A stretch of DNA of 64,000 bases from Pseudophaeomoniella oleicola. Its lineage: Eukaryota; Ascomycota; Eurotiomycetes; Phaeomoniellales; Phaeomoniellaceae. Location: NCBI GenBank assembly GCA_003868215.1, contig QWDQ01000031.1:1-64000 (forward strand). Direction: 5' to 3'. Below the pieces are notes generated by a model, which did no database searches, was not told the DNA's origin, and was given only the letters and a program-made list of their open reading frames with translations. The position numbers and the translations under genes are program-made. This document shows positions 10,486-24,412 of the stretch, one piece after another. Each line of letters opens with the position of its first letter. Position 1 is the first letter of the stretch.

Positions 10486-12601
10486 CTTGCTGAGAGATAT
10501 GGAGGAAGAAAAGCCAGAGAGGAGAGAAGAGAGAGGGTGATGTAGGAAGATTGGTGGGTTTCTGTACGAAGTAGAAGGCAGAAGACAGAAACGACGACTG
10601 GGATCTGGATTGATCTGCCTATATAAGTGGTGTGACGTCTTTGTTATCACGATAATCAATATTAGTTACTGTAAGAGTATGAAACACGACAGAAACTCCC
10701 CGCCTCAAGGATTTGCCCCGCACTCACCATCTGATCGAAAGAAGCTCCCTGAGATATATTTGATATTGCTTAACGATAACTCGATCAGAAAGAGGACTAC
10801 ATCGTCGCTTTTGCCAGTATATTAAGAGATGTCCACTCTCAAGATTCTGCTCAGCTTGAGGTTCTCTCGATATTCTTCTCAAGATGACCTGCCTCAGCCT
10901 TCCGATCGATGATGCTGCAAACGGTATGCTGAAACATCATCAGTTACAAAACCGCTTTGTATTCACTCCCAGCTCCGCTCTAGACGCAATAGAGACCTTT
11001 CAATTTTCAACTTCCTTGCGTATCTAAGGTGCACGGCTGAAGAGTTTGTGAGAGACATCGGTTCAACTGAGCATAAAGCCAGTCCTCCTGGACGACACGC
11101 GGTTTGCACGCGACCAGAGGTGAGGCCAGTAGTCCACATCCTTCTTACGGTGGTGGAAGCTAGGAGGTCACTGAAGAGGAGATGGGATCCAGCTCCAATT
11201 TCTGGCTGACCATTTCAGGCGGTGCTGGCGCTCAATGCGGTGAGATTTCTGTGCTCTCCATCAATTACTCGACGGTGCTTTTTGTCATCGGAGTCCGGGA
11301 TCCAACTTATAGTCTTTGATGTCAACACACTGATTCCAGCTGGACGCACAACAGAAAAATATCGAATCGTGGGTCACGAACGATCGATGCTGTTCAACCA
11401 TGCATAAGCTCATGGGTAGGTTCAACCCCCACGAGCCTCATCGTCACTTTGATGTCGTAGCACGAACGGAAGCCAGACTGCAGATACGAGACAGCCGCAC
11501 TATTGCTCCATGGTAAATGAGAGGGCGCGAGCTTGAACAAGTCGTATCTGTGTGAGCGTAGGTCCAGGCGTGCTGTAATAACTGACATTTTGCGGTGATT
11601 CCGCGAAGTTCAAGAGCATGTCGCTCTCCTACTCTGTCAATCCACAGATCGAAATGGATGAACGGCAATGAAGATGTAATGACTACATGATGAGCCTTGT
11701 CACATGGCTGCCGCAATGCTAGCAATGAAACGTGGCGTGTGTGAAGGGAGTATCTGAGAGCATGGGCCCTGGACATCTCTGCAGCAAACAGCCATATTCC
11801 ACTTTGAGACACGTATGTCGCATGACTCGAGGATTACCGTGATGGAATTTTGATCTACCTGAGATTCCGTCATGGTCCATATGAATGTCGGCCATTCACG
11901 GTCAAGGATGATACATTTTCACGTCTGTAAAATCAAGGACTCTCCCTGAAACTACTTCGATGACGGTGCTCCGTCAGTGATCAGACGTCTGCGGAGGCCT
12001 GTACTCCTCAATTATGGAAATTTCCTGTGAATTTGGGTTGAAATGTTGGAAGCAATGTACTTGCCTAGCTGTTCGAGAGATCAAACTGGCACAGCTGCTT
12101 TGGCCGATGCTAGAGCAATGTTCACAAGGCTGAATGCCGGAACACTCAATCTCGGACTGTCTACACGAGCTACAGGCTCGCTTGATGTGCCGTGAGAATA
12201 CTCAAGGGGCCCGTGGAGGAGAAAATTGGAACTGGCTGGCGAGGCTTCTCGGCCCAACACTTCAACCTTGCTTGAACAACTTCTACGGTAGGTCATGATT
12301 GCTCTGATAGGATATGTGGGGGTTGTTAGTGTTGAGAAGCATGGCTCAAGACGATTCTCTAGTCCCGGTACCAACCGAACCCCTCATCGGCATTACCCCA
12401 CAAATTGGAGATATCAGGGGTAGGAATGATGCTCCTTCCGGGGTATGTAGTCGTGACATAAATGAATTTTGGCCATGGACTCTTGTCTCAGAATGCGTAT
12501 TGGTCCCCGGCCTCATCAACCTCGATCCTACCCGTTCTCGTGGCGGTGCACGTGCTTAGAGGAACAAAACAAAAGTCATCAACAGCACAGACTTGCCCGG
12601 T
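10486..12601. other. 2.1-kb gene-poor region left of the enzyme cluster
   Basis: No gene recognised. The part near 10486 is the promoter side of the mutarotase; the part near 12601 is the promoter side of the VAO-like gene. Base composition is ordinary, not AT-rich as expected of strongly RIP-mutated repeats. A 97-codon minus frame at 12081-12374 reads like protein in places (PGLENRLE, EVLGREASPASSN) and could be a scrap of an old gene, perhaps a regulator, but no zinc cluster or other domain supports that. Confidence 0.45.
10619..10626 (-). promoter_or_regulatory. TATA-like element upstream of the mutarotase gene
   Basis: The minus strand reads TTATATAG about 135 bp upstream of the mutarotase start codon. 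Position and sequence suit a core promoter, but TATA-like strings also occur by chance and no transcript start is known. Confidence 0.35.
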
Positions 12602-14805
<2,204 letters not shown>

Positions 14806-15447
14806 TGACAATCACAACAACCACGGGTACAATCCAGTAGTAAATTAGGAATAAAATGTAAGGGCAGGTACAAACCCAGCTTTCAGCTCTTCGGTATTAG
14901 TCATCTAAGCAAAAAGGACCTATGACCTGTTCCTATGATCAGATAGATCATTGAGGATGCATTTTCCCCTTCGTTCAGGGGTTGGATGCCTTACCCCACA
15001 TTCTATTGCCGTTCTCCGAGGAGCCGCGGAAGGGAATTTGATCGGCTTCAACAACGACTTTGGATCCGAAGCGATCTTGACAGGAACCCATCCCTCGGTC
15101 ACCTGATCAAGGATACTGATGAGGGGCGTCGTAGTGGGTTGACGATACAGCTTCGATAGAACCTTACCATGTACCCGTGCGTGAGTGCGGGGGCGGGGTG
15201 GACGGACGGCTTTTACCCTTCGGCAAGAAAGCTGTTCATTCATGGGGAACATGGACGTATATTATTGTCCCGAATGAGACTGATACTTTCGAGTAAGAGG
15301 GTCTCTGAAGTACAAAGCCCCGCCGTGGAAAGAGTTTCTGATTCTGGTGTTTCGTAGTTGATAACTTCGTATAGTTTGGCTGGTGTTCCAACCCAACTTC
15401 ACATATTAACAGAGGGTGGCCGAGGAAAGTCTACTACTAGTATAATC
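14806..15447. other. Intergenic region between the VAO-like gene and the flavin monooxygenase
   Basis: No gene recognised. The spacing of 642 bp leaves room for a VAO terminator and a separate promoter for the monooxygenase. A 110-codon minus frame at 14920-15252 has no recognisable feature and is not called. Confidence 0.5.
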
Positions 15448-17043
15448 ATGAAGGTAAGCGAGTCTGTTCGGCATGACCCTGGTCAGGAGCCTGGGTAGCT
15501 CATGAGCGCCAGAAGGTAATTGACCACATGCGTATAGGTCATTATCGTCGGAGCCGGTCCGTCCGGGCTGTTGCTGGCTCTGCTGCTGGCAAAACAAGGC
15601 ATCTCAGTGGAGATTCTAGAACGGTCAACGGGATTGGACACGCAGCCACGCGCAACGCACTATGCTCCCCCCGCCGTCTACGAACTGTCGAGGGCAGGAG
15701 TACTGGACGAGATGTACAAAGGCGGATTTGTCCCGGACGGCGTCGTTTGGAGGAAACTCGACGGGACCAAGTTGACCGGCTTGACCGCGAAGGGGGTCAT
15801 CCCAGAGGACTACCCGTACCGGATGGTGTGTTATCCTCTGGACCGACTGGGACCTCTATTATACAAACATGCCAAGGCAGTCCCTAGTATCGAGATCCAT
15901 TTTGAACAACCGGTGGTTGAAATCGGCCAGGACAGCGATTCTGCCTGGGTTGAAGTCAAAACTCCAGAGGGAAATCGCAAGGTGTCGGGCGACTATGTCG
16001 TCGGTTGTGACGGAGCGAGGAGCATCGTCAGGCGCAGGCTGTTTGGGGAGGACTTTCCAGGCTTTACTTGGGATGAACAGATTGTTGCTACCAACGTACG
16101 CATCTCTTTCTCTCTCACACATACTGTCTAGACAGCAGGAAAAGAACAAGGGCCCATGCTAACTGTGAACATGGCACAACCAGACTTATTATGATTTTGA
16201 CCAATTTGGTTGGAACGACAGCAATTTCATCGTCCACCCAGAACACTACTTTATGGCCGCACGCATCTCACCCCACCGTGGCAAGGAAGCGATGTGGCGT
16301 ATCACGTACGGCGAACTGCATGGGTTGACGAGGGAAGAACTCATTGCCCGTCAACCCGAGAAGTTCCGCACTTTCCTACCCGGTCATCCAGAACCTGATC
16401 AGTACAAAATTGTCAACTTCAGTCCATACTTGATCCATCAGCGTTGTGCCGAGAAGCTTCGGGTTGGTCGTATTCTGCTCGCGGCGGATGCTGGTCACTT
16501 GTGCAACCCATTGTAAGTCGAAACCTACCGAACGCCATTGGATCTGGTGATCTGTGATGTGCAGAGTGTACTGATGAACCTTCTAATCTATAGTGGCGGC
16601 CTCGGTCTCACTGGAGGCATCGCCGACGTCGGTGGTCTCGCAGACTGCCTAACTGCTATAGACCAGGGAAAAGCTACAGACAGCATCCTCGACCATTACG
16701 ACACTGCCCGACGAGACATCTACAACAAAATCATCAACCCCGTCTCATCGGAGAATTTCACCCGGTTGAACCGCCAGGATCCTGACAAGGCGCTTGAGAA
16801 CGACGCTTTTTTCAAGATCTGCCAAAAGGCCGAATCAGACGTGGAATTTTCACGCAATCTACAACTCGTAAGTTTTACCCTGTTTCCCTTTCCGTTCGTC
16901 TGTCTTTCTTCAGTCCCCTTTCTCTTTGCTGACATCTATCTCTTCTTTTCCTCTCTCTTTAGGGGATCAAAGATCTGCTACAACATGATTTTACTCAATA
17001 CTACACGCAAAACGTGGTCAATGGAACTATGGGGGCTGTCTAG
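15448..17043 (+). CDS. Group A (PHBH-type) FAD-dependent monooxygenase
   Basis: Five exons, 15448-15453, 15538-16095, 16184-16512, 16594-16867 and 16963-17043, give 415 residues. The first coding exon is just ATG-AAG; splicing joins it to VIIVGAGPSG, the dinucleotide-binding start (GAGPSG at residues 7-12). The DG motif YVVGCDGARS and a GD-type motif LLAADAGHLCNPF, which binds the FAD ribityl and pyrophosphate, are both present. Such enzymes use NAD(P)H and O2 to hydroxylate activated aromatic rings, often phenols; the family includes salicylate, 4-hydroxybenzoate and phytoalexin hydroxylases. It is on the short side and lacks the extra C-terminal thioredoxin-like domain of phenol 2-monooxygenases. 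Next to a VAO-like oxidase, a route from alkylphenol to a hydroxylated ring is plausible. Introns are 81-95 bp, with CT-rich 3' ends. Confidence 0.85.
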
Positions 17044-17305
17044 GGTAGGCAGGTAGTCAGTCAATCGACACTCTGTAACACCTGTTATGTTAGTTAGCAA
17101 TGGGATGCTTAAATATCTCACCTCTGATATCATTATTCATTCCTCTTCTTTCCTACGGTAATCATGGCTTTCTCACATGGTCATCCTCTTTTCATTATTA
17201 CGGTTCATAGGATTCATCCGTACATTTATACATGTAATATGTTGTATATTCAACAATTTTCTGCCAAATAGGTCACGTTATGTTCTGTATTCACACGCAA
17301 CACTT

Positions 17306-19342
17306 TTATATCCTCTTCTCTGGCCCTCGATACAACTTCTCCGGATAATCGACGATTCTCGCTCGAACGAACTCAGCGAGACCCTGTAGAAAACACACAC
17401 AAGTAATTAGCTTCATTGTTTCGAACAGTGTGGGATGAAATTCAGGGAGCATACCTTTCCAAGAGAATCCGGTCTCGACGTATCCGTAACCCCCCCACCC
17501 AACAAGCCAAACAGCACGAAATGCACACACTTCAACTTCGGCAACTCGACGCGTTCAAGCCTCACCACACCCTTCGCATCGTCGCCCAACAACTCCAGAA
17601 ATTTCGCAGAGGTCAGCATCGATCGTAGCCAGTCCCATTCTTCTTGGCTACTACCCTGTGGGAAAAGCCCGACGTTGACGTTGGCGCCCTTGTCGCCGGA
17701 GCGGGCGAAGACTTGGTGGCCGAGGGGGACGCGGATGGTGGGGCCGAAGGTGGAAAGGGGGATGGGGTTGGTGGGTTCGTAGTTTTGTTGATGGGGGGCA
17801 GAGGAGGAGGTGGTGGAGGGGGAGGTGAAGTGAGGGATTGTGGTGGTATTGTCGGAATCGAGCCAGTGTACCTGCATGTCGACGCGAGAACGGTCGATCA
17901 GAGCGGGAAAGTAGGCCAGGTACGGTCTGGGTTGAGCGGTACGCAGGTACTCAAGATTCGGCGTGAAGCCGGGAAATGCCTGGCCGAGGTTTTGAATCAC
18001 CTTGTACTGGAAATTGGCCGTCGATAGCTGTTCGGCCTCGGCTGCCTGGGCGAACACGCGGACGATTGCGGTAGAAGCCAACGAGGATTTGGGGTCGGGT
18101 GCGCAGTTGCCCAGAAGCTGGACTGTGAGGTTGCGAAGACCCTTCTTGCCATCCGTGGGCATCAACGCTCTCCGAGTCTGTTCTTCGACCGATCGAGCCT
18201 TCTCCTCGATATCGAGACCCATGGCATATATAAGAATCTCGGCCTGGTAGCCGGCGTAGGCTTGAATGGCGACTTTCAAAGTCTGGGGAGGGGGGAGGCC
18301 CTTGAAACCGCTGACGTGCACTCGATCGGGTCCTTCTTGGAACACGGTGAGTTGAGATAGATCTGCGATCACGTCCGGGTTGTAGTAGTAGCGGCCCTGG
18401 ATTTCGTACACCAGCTGGCTTCGAACCGTGTCGACGTCCATCACACCGTTCTGGTCTGGTTGCTTGGTGACGACGCAATGGCCGTCATTGTATACCTCGG
18501 CAATGGGATAGGCCAGGTCATAGTATGGATCAATTCGCTTGAAGCCACAGTAGTTGCCGCCAGTCTGACAAGAGAGTCAGTTCGCTTTTCAGTCTCAAGA
18601 AGAAGTAAAAAAAGAGGGACATCAAACTGACCACATAGTTTCCGCACTCGATGAGATGACCAGCAATCAGACCGAGAGCATGGTTATCATAATCCTCTTC
18701 ACCCCATCCATACCACCATGTCGACAGTGCCTGCACACTACCCGCATCCGTCGTCCGCCCAGCAAGCACAATATCCGCCCCCGCCCTGAGCGCCTCCACG
18801 AACCCAAACTGCCCAATATACGTATTCGCAATGACCGGTTCATACTCCCACTGATCCAACGTCTCTCCGGGTACATTCAAATGCTTAATCTTCTTCCTCT
18901 CCTCGGGATCCTGCAACAGGCCCAGCACATTATCCCCCGTCACATACGCAATCTTCAGCTTCTTGCCCTTTTCCTCCCCAAACTCCTCCACGAAAAACCG
19001 CTGCGTATCGATCGCGAGCTGCCTCGGATTCAACGCCCCCGCATTCACCACCAACTTCGGAAACGTGTTCGCATCCAACCTCGCACCGAGCTGCGTCCGC
19101 GCCGCCTGCAGCGTCTTGACGAACGTCGGGTCATATCCCGCCGACGGTTCGCGCTCCATCTCGAAGCGGCGCCAGGACAGGTTCATTTCCGCGAGGTAGT
19201 CGCCGACGATGGCGTCGACTTCGATCGGGCCCGTGAGGACGCTGGCAAGCGCGTCGAGGCGGTCGCCCGAGTAGGCGGAGATGGAGGCGATTTTGATGGG
19301 GCGTTTGGGCTCGACATGGCCGTTGACCTTGGTCGTCGTCAT
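17306..19342 (-). CDS. AtuA-like protein (DUF1446 plus AtuA C-terminal domain)
   Basis: Three exons on the minus strand, 19342-18632, 18564-17455 and 17383-17306, give 632 residues. The N-terminal two thirds match the DUF1446 family named after AtuA of the Pseudomonas acyclic terpene utilisation cluster: IASISAYSGDR near the start, VVNAGALNP, DIVLAGRTTDAG and GHLIECGNYVTGGNYCGF. The C-terminal part carries ARSGDKGANVNVGL, typical of the small AtuA-type domain. The biochemical role is not settled; bacterial relatives sit in terpene and branched acid breakdown operons. No signal peptide or membrane segment is visible. It is convergent with the flavin monooxygenase (263 bp between stops). A 25-residue last exon completes the tail. 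The 5' donor of intron 1 is GTCAGT, less common than GTAAGT. The C-terminal half has a low-complexity Ser/Thr/Pro insert. Confidence 0.85.
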
Positions 19343-20081
19343 GGTTTCTGTCTTGTCTCTTTTTTTATAAATTCTGTATATCAAGCCTTTTGTTGTACCA
19401 TCACCAAAAACAACAACAATAAAATTCGATACAGTAAATAATGAAGTAGTAAATCCAAACACCTCCCTCTCTCTCACCCTACCTACCTACCCTACCCTAC
19501 CCGCCTGACTACCGACCTACCGACCTACCGACCTACGTATTTACCCCACGGAAGGAGGGAACCTCTCTCTCCCTCTTTCCCTCCCCCGGTTCCGCCTCCT
19601 ACCCCACCACGAACCCAGAATAAGGGAAACCGCTTGAGCGATAATGACGATATGCGGGGACGAGGGGACGAGGGTTTTGAAGGGAGTTAACTGACTTTTT
19701 TGTAAAAACCCGGTCGGAATAAATTGTTTTTCTTTCTTTCTTTTTAAAATCCGAACACCATGGTAGGTGTGATATGAAGATAGCTCGGTAGGTAAGGTAC
19801 CTTACCTACCTACCTAGGTAACTACGTAAAGAGAGAGACTTTGAACTGTCTGCTCAGCGGCTTAAATTATTATTAGATAATTAAGAAAGATTTTTACGAT
19901 TGAAAAATATAGTAGAAATTTAAAGATTTATCATCAGAGTCAGTCAGTCAGTCAGTCAGTAGGTTCGGAGGTAAAATTCTGGCATTCTCAAAATTCTTTT
20001 TCTTTTCTCTGCTCTGGATACATAATAATAATAATAATAATTATAATAATAATGGTCCGATTTCTTGCTGATTAATCTTCT
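19343..20081. other. Promoter region of the AtuA-like gene with simple repeats
   Basis: No gene seen. It holds runs of CCTA/CCGA units near 19480-19540, the palindrome TACCTAGGTA at 19811-19820 inside a longer TACC/GGTA hairpin (about 19788-19830), a CAGT repeat near 19940 and an (ATA)n run near 20025-20055. This is the 5' flank of the AtuA-like gene and the 3' flank of the NAD(P)-binding protein gene. Confidence 0.55.
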
Positions 20082-21371
20082 TCACTGCTCCTTCGCGTAT
20101 TCCTCCCTCGTCTTGACCCCCTTATCAAACGTCACGTAACTCGGCAACGGCGTATCATCCCTCAGCTCCGTGTACGCTGACCAGTGTTTCTGGAATCCGA
20201 ATTTCGTCTCCACGTCATCCGCCACGGCACGTATGAAATCGACGGTCGAGATGCCGCGCAGTCGGCCTTCGATGTCCTTCGGATCGTCCTTGTACCAGCC
20301 AGAGTAGAAGGTCGGGTCGGGGGTGTCTCTCATGGGTAACAGGTCTTCGACGATGTGGTAGTCTTCGCCGCCGCGGCAGGGGCGGTAGAGCGCCGGTGGG
20401 GAGGCGTAGGACCAGTTCCAGGAGGTGTTGTCTTCGAAGAAGAGCCAGGTTGTGCGGGCGGCTTTGACGAAGGTTTGGCTGTAGTCGCCGTCGAAGGCGG
20501 CTTGGAGGTATTCTTTGATGAATGCGACGTCGTCGTCGGTGGCGGAGCCGTCGCGTACTTTGAGACGCGCGGTCCGCAAGTTACGGAGACCGGATCCCAA
20601 CGCTCCTAAACGCTCTTCCATGTATTGGATCTGGGATTCCGAGTCCGCGAAGCCCTGACGGAACTGTGGCAGCTGGTAGTCAGTACAAAAGTGGCATTTC
20701 CAGAAACTCAAATAGCAAGCAGCAGTAGGTAGGTACGTACGGCTCTCCAAAAATGTCCAGAATCCGCCGCGCACAGATGAGGCTCAATCATCGGCACCTC
20801 GAGACTACCAGCTCCACCAACATTGATATAATATGCGGGATTTGCGATTTTGGCGGCGCGAACGAGCTTGCGACTCAGTTCGACATAGGGCACTGCTCAC
20901 ATACAAAAGTTGGACGGAAATTCATTGGCGTCGGTACGATGATGTTTCACCAAGTTTGACTTACTGTACGTCAACGCGGCCTGGCCAGAAGAGTGAGGAC
21001 TGAACATGCTGTTGTGAAACCGTTCTTTTTAGTTCATGGCTCAAATTCAGGAGGTCTAACAAGTGAAGTCAAAAAGGAAATGAGACAGGGAGGTGTCCCT
21101 GCTCCTTTTGGGCGTACTTTACAACCACATCATATTCTCCTTTCAATTCTTCCACCAGATCTAAAAATGGAGCTTCCACTACATCGAACACTTTTGGGGT
21201 GTACAGAGCATGTTCTCCGAGGATCGTGGGCCTTCTGGCCAGCCCTGTGACTCGATGGCCTCTGTTGACGAGCTCTACACAGAGGTAAGACCCTCCATGG
21301 CCGGTGGCGCCAATCACCAAGACAGACAGCGACTTGGGGCCGTCTTTTGCATCGATGGCGGAAGCTGTCAT
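20082..21371 (-). CDS. NmrA/atypical SDR-like NAD(P)-binding protein
   Basis: Four exons on the minus strand, 21371-21118, 21008-20965, 20892-20741 and 20663-20082, give 343 residues. The N-terminus carries a Rossmann fold with the glycine motif VIGATGHGGSY (about 19-29) followed by GHRVTGLARRP, as in NAD(P)H-binding atypical short-chain dehydrogenases (NmrA/YwnB group). A middle segment YYINVGGAGSLEV is the beta-strand and turn after the cofactor site. The C-terminal half is longer than in small YwnB proteins and rich in charged and aromatic residues, with KAARTTWLFFEDN and PSALYRPC-like stretches, so it may shape a substrate pocket. A classical YxxxK pair is not evident, so the reaction is uncertain: reductase, epimerase or redox sensor. 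Introns are 109, 72 and 77 bp. It lies head-to-tail between the AtuA-like gene and the aldo-keto reductase. Confidence 0.75.
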
Positions 21372-22405
21372 TACCGTGGTATGTGTACGCGTGTGGCGTG
21401 TTGTTGTCGTTCTTCGAGCGGATAAGGTATTCTCAGATAGAGCCTGGGAGGGTTCTTGTCACTGAGATAATTGTCTTGGCTGTCGTCGTCGTCGCTGTTT
21501 GGATTGTATCTTCTTTAGAGAAAACCCACTATTAAGCACAACATAGCTTAGGTAGGTAGGTAGCTAGGTAGCTTCCAGGCGGTGCACGAGCAAATCTCTT
21601 TCCCCTCAAACACTACGTCTCCTACTGTCTCTACTAGCCCATCATCAAAACCCTACCTAATTAGCAAGGCTCCCCTTAGCACTGTATGCTAACATTTCTT
21701 TCACACTCCGAATTCTCTCCCCAATCAATCAGTTGAGAAGACTAAGTTAGTATCTACGGGATGACGTCGAACTCAGGTTTCGGAAGTCGGGGAGATCGTG
21801 TGGGGTTTTTGCGGGGGAAAAGTAAAAGGGGAAAAAAGGGGTAAACAATACTCCGATACTGTAACCCCACATGCCCCCAACGCAAACTTCATGTACTTAC
21901 TAATCATCAAGAGGAGGAGGAGAGGAGGAGAGGGGAGGGGAGGGGGGCTGTGTTGAGGCTATCTTTTCAGCTTCGGCGTTGAGTGTTGGGAACACTATCC
22001 TAGATAGTTTACTGCTTTTTGTCTCACCCTTTCTGATCTGGTTGTGCTGAAGCTGATCAGAATTGAGGGGATCAGACACAGCCCCCCCTTCCTCTGGGAT
22101 TAGATAATTATCCATCGTCATAGTAGTAATAGGTAGTTCAGGTTCTATATCGCCTCTGACTTATGGGTTGATTCGATGTAAAACGAAATACAAAGGCTCC
22201 GAGTATTATCAAAAAAACCCCTGCATGTCCAATCTCTGTATTTACCCGTTTAGATACATGTAACAGCATAGATGGTTTATTTGACATGCAGCAAAGCGAA
22301 GAATGTATGAGGTTTTCAACACTGGCAAAGACATCGGTGAAGTCTTTGATGAAGTCTTCACCTGCTAGAGGTTTGGCTATGGCTGTAACTTTGTGACCTA
22401 AAATC
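21372..22405. other. Intergenic region between the NAD(P)-binding protein and the aldo-keto reductase
   Basis: No gene recognised. It has GGTA/TAGG units near 21551-21575 and a GGA-rich stretch near 21910-21950. It should contain the promoter of the NAD(P)-binding protein gene and the 3' end of the aldo-keto reductase gene. A minus-strand frame at 22138-22405 continues past the reductase stop codon in another frame and is not coding as far as I can tell. Confidence 0.5.
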
Positions 22406-23779
22406 TCATAAGTCGTCCTTGAACTGTGACGTGCCCCAAATCCCGTCAAAATTGACAAAGCGGTTCTTCTTAGAAGGGTCCCGGATAATGATTTCATCAA
22501 TTTGCTTGAAGTCTTCAGGAGACAGTTCAGGAACTGTGATACCGAGTAGATTAGTGAACGGTTGCAATCAGATAGTGATATAGTTTGCCAGGGCATACCG
22601 TTCAAGTTGGCCACAATGCGGCTGGGCGTAGTTGACTTGGGGATGGCCACTGTCCCTCTTTGAACTGTTTTGCATTGTTTAGTAGAGACTCCTCAAGAGA
22701 TCATACGGGTCCACAAGAAAAAGAGCGAATACTTACGAGCCCACGCGAGGAGCACTTGAGCAGGCTCAATTCCATTCTTTTTAGCTACAGCCACAACATC
22801 TTCGTCGTCGAGCAGCCTTGCCTTGACCTTGTGCATGGCACCTGGTTGGCTGCCGAGGGGGGAATACGCCACGAATACGATGCCTTTCTCTTTGCAAAAG
22901 TCTAGCAATTCGTTCTGAGGAAACCAAGGATGGGCTTCAACCTGGTTACATGCCGGCATGGCGTCGGCGAACGACAACAGTTTCTCGAGCTGGGCGATGG
23001 TGAAGTTGGACACTCCGATGGCTTTGGTCTTACCCGAACGTACTAGGTCTTCCATTGCCCGCCATGTTGGCTCGTGGTTTTGCGATAATTCCTGATCAAC
23101 TACAGGCTAGATGAAACCTCAATGTTAGATTTGTGGTAACATGTATGCTGTATGCACTGATAGGAACTTTCTCGGGGGCGTCTTCCATGATTGATCAAAG
23201 ACAACTTCTCCTTACCTTTCCATTGTCGTCCAGAAGAATCTCGTAGTTTTTGGTGCGTTTGAAAGCCAATGGCCAGTGCATTAAATAAAGATCAACTTGT
23301 TGATCAAGATCAGTCGTGCTCGAACAGCAGGGCAATGCATAGGGCCCTTTTCTTACCATAGTCAAGTTTCATCCGGTCAAGACTCTCGTCTAAGCTCTTA
23401 ACAACATCCTCAGGCTCATGATACTGCTGCCAACTGGACGTGTACTGGTTAGTCATAGAGAACAATTTAATCTCGTGATTTGGAGGACCGACAACTTGGT
23501 ACAGACGAGCAGCTCTTCTCGAGCAATTCCACTGGCCCGTATTCCCTTCCCGACCTCCTCTTCACAGCCATAGAGGGCGGCAGTATCAATGAATCGATAG
23601 CCTGCCCGGATTCCTTCTTTGACGGCCGTTGTACAGCGACCAGTGCCACCCTCACCAGGATCAAAAGTGCCCAATCCTAAAGTTGGAATGCTCGTCCCCG
23701 AGGCGGCCTTTATCATCCTTGAGCTCAGGGTTGATGTGGACAAGAATCGCCTCGATAAGACGGTTGATAGAGGAGCCAT
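22406..23779 (-). CDS. Aldo-keto reductase
   Basis: Six exons on the minus strand, 23779-23493, 23433-23357, 23295-23216, 23106-22737, 22664-22599 and 22533-22406, give 335 residues. It is a (beta/alpha)8 NADPH-dependent carbonyl reductase. All four catalytic residues of the family are seen: D65 and Y70 (in FIDTAALYG), K95 (in VCTKF) and H128 (in DLYLMHWP). GVSNF, CNQVEAHPW, AYSPLGS and the NADPH-binding AIPKSTTPSRI follow in the right order. The first 25-30 residues are rich in Arg, Ser and Thr (LSRRFLSTSTLSSR) and could be a mitochondrial presequence; the second Met at 22 is an alternative start for a cytosolic form. Intron 2 appears to use the acceptor acaag. In the cluster it could reduce an aldehyde or ketone made by the oxidase. 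Confidence 0.92.
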
Positions 23780-24412
23780 GCTTGCTGATTTCTGCTTATT
23801 GAGAGAACCTAGAGTTGTTGTGTAACTGTTTGCATACCTACCGATAGGTACCTCCTACACAGTACATGCTCTAGTCTCAAACAGGTTGCTACTGGTCCTG
23901 GTAGACCCCACTTAACAGGATGCCTCTACCCTCTTCCTGTGCACCGTCAACCCTTGCTATACCGAAGCCGGACATAGCGACTATTTGGACATAGTGTGTA
24001 CCATTGGGCTAAATTCCATATGTATGCTAATACGCTGTACTTACCAACATCCACCTCTTCAGTACGATCTAGTATTCCTTCCTTATACGCATTTGTACAT
24101 CATACGACGACTTTTCTCTGCCGCGCACTCAACTAGTCATACGGCTATGGTAAAACGTGGGGAATCCTTGTTCACCCTCATACTCAACACACAGACGAGA
24201 CGAATGAAGGTTCACTGTTGGTTCGATGATTTCTAATCGGCCCAACCGGTACATTAAAGAGGAAGGGGATGCCCCCTGCCTGCCTCGATGAATCTAGTTT
24301 TGACGACTGTGACTGTTACTTTCATAAGCTTCTTCCTAGATCTCACCGTTCTCTTCCCCCGGCTGTTCCAACCGTATCCCTACGGCCAACCACAGACGTT
24401 TCTCACACCACC
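23780..24412. promoter_or_regulatory. Divergent promoter region between aldo-keto reductase and MFS transporter
   Basis: The two genes point away from this 633-bp stretch, so it must carry both promoters, which would allow shared control. No known binding site stands out. An in-frame upstream ATG at 24269 would add 48 residues to the transporter, but these lack family likeness and are treated as leader. Confidence 0.5.

Noticed and set aside
11401-11440. GGTTCAACCCCC resembles a tRNA B box
   Set aside because: No acceptor stem or A box at the right distance upstream on either strand; it cannot be folded into a tRNA.
12081-12374. Minus frame that could be part of a Zn2Cys6 regulator
   Set aside because: No cysteine cluster, no start region and no continuing open frame; listed only as a weak relic idea.
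14920-15252. 110-codon minus frame between VAO-like and monooxygenase genes
   Set aside because: No motif and no supporting context.
19788-19830. TACC/GGTA tract considered as a telomere-like repeat
   Set aside because: The unit is not TTAGGG or a known telomere repeat, it is short and self-complementary, and genes lie on both sides.
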